From CAZCWX01 sp964502465 (GTDB taxonomy: Bacteria; Desulfobacterota; Binatia; Bin18): a stretch of 5,738 bases of DNA. The position numbers were made by a program, and so were the translations under genes. Of the stretch, positions 5,343 through 5,738 are shown piece after piece. The notes below the pieces were generated by a model, which saw only the letters and a program-made list of their open reading frames with translations, searched no databases and was not told where the DNA came from. Each line of letters opens with the position of its first letter. Position 1 is the stretch's first letter. The stretch is from the NCBI GenBank assembly GCA_964502465.1, contig CAZCWX010000201.1:1-5738 (forward strand), read 5' to 3'.

Positions 5343-5738
5343 ATGGCAGAGCCAATCAGCATCTACCTCGTTCGTCATGGTCGGCCACGGGCTGGATTTG
5401 CCGAGGCAGTGGACCCGGAGTTAGACGAGGTTGGCGTAGAGCAGGCACGGACGATGACCTTAACACTTGGACCACTCGGACCACTCCAACTGATCACCAG
5501 TCCGCTCAAACGAGCTCGTGAAACCGTGCGACCACTTGAAATGCTTTGGGGAATGCCAGCTCAGGTCGAGCCGGCAGTGGCCGAGATTCCAGCCCCGACG
5601 ACAGACCTGCAAGCCCGTGCAACCTGGGTACGACAGATGCTGCGGCAGTGTTGGAGTGATCTCCCACAGGGGTATCAAGACTGGCGGAACACGGTTGTTT
5701 CCTTCTTGCGTGGACTGCAAACCTCGACCGTGATCACG
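5343..5738 (+). CDS. Histidine phosphatase superfamily (phosphoglycerate-mutase-like) protein, 3' end cut by window edge
   Basis: Seen: 132 codons from ATG 5343 to the window end, still open. LVRHGRP at residues 9-15 is the RHG signature of the histidine phosphatase superfamily; His12 would be the phosphorylated nucleophile and Arg11 a phosphate ligand. DPELDEVGVEQAR at 24-36 matches the usual region between the signature and the first helix. SPLKRARET at 53-61 is the second conserved block, with Arg57 in the phosphate pocket. Glu81 (AEIPAP) sits where the family's general acid is expected. The second catalytic histidine should fall just past the window edge, since the last residues, STVIT, look like the strand leading to it. 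Family knowledge: members are phosphatases or mutases acting on small phosphorylated metabolites or proteins, usually about 200 residues and soluble. The sequence does not single out a substrate. It probably has its own promoter, as hairpins separate it from the upstream gene. Confidence 0.88.
   Translation, partial: MAEPISIYLVRHGRPRAGFAEAVDPELDEVGVEQARTMTLTLGPLGPLQLITSPLKRARETVRPLEMLWGMPAQVEPAVAEIPAPTTDLQARATWVRQMLRQCWSDLPQGYQDWRNTVVSFLRGLQTSTVIT

Overview
The window holds three protein genes. None is interrupted, but the first and last run off the window edges. A 903-codon minus-strand gene fills roughly the first half. It encodes a large cytoplasmic regulator with an N-terminal OmpR/PhoB-type winged helix, an AAA/STAND-type ATPase and a long TPR-like helical C-terminus. 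A 280-bp divergent control region separates it from a plus-strand gene for a 702-residue outer-membrane protein of the DUF1302 type. After a 242-bp intergenic stretch packed with palindromes comes the first 132 codons of a plus-strand histidine-phosphatase-superfamily gene, cut by the window edge.

Organism: the DUF1302 porin-like protein with a Sec signal and a C-terminal beta strand requires a Gram-negative (diderm) bacterium. Moderately high GC, strong Shine-Dalgarno sequences and a winged-helix/AAA/TPR regulator beside a DUF1302 gene fit uncultured Deltaproteobacteria-like lineages such as Binatota or Tectomicrobia. That assignment is inference from general familiarity, not proof.

Layout: 1-2711 (minus) regulator, 3' end outside the window; 2712-2991 divergent regulatory region, with an 11-bp tandem repeat just upstream of the regulator start and an orphan perfect Shine-Dalgarno in the leader of the outer-membrane gene; 2992-5100 (plus) DUF1302 protein; 5101-5342 three hairpins, a palindrome flanked by direct repeats, and a dispersed-repeat-like segment; 5343-5738 (plus) histidine phosphatase.

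How they may work together: the divergent layout suggests the regulator controls the outer-membrane gene, itself, or both. A plausible reading is a locally regulated uptake or export channel for a hydrophobic compound, but neither the substrate nor the signal can be read from the sequence. The phosphatase lies beyond a strong hairpin and is probably a separate transcription unit. I see no tRNA, rRNA, CRISPR array, transposase or phage gene. The best leads are the helical-phase repeat at the regulator promoter, the eight paired cysteines of the outer-membrane protein, the 7-bp tandem duplications in the regulator linker, and the palindrome cluster at 5105-5316.
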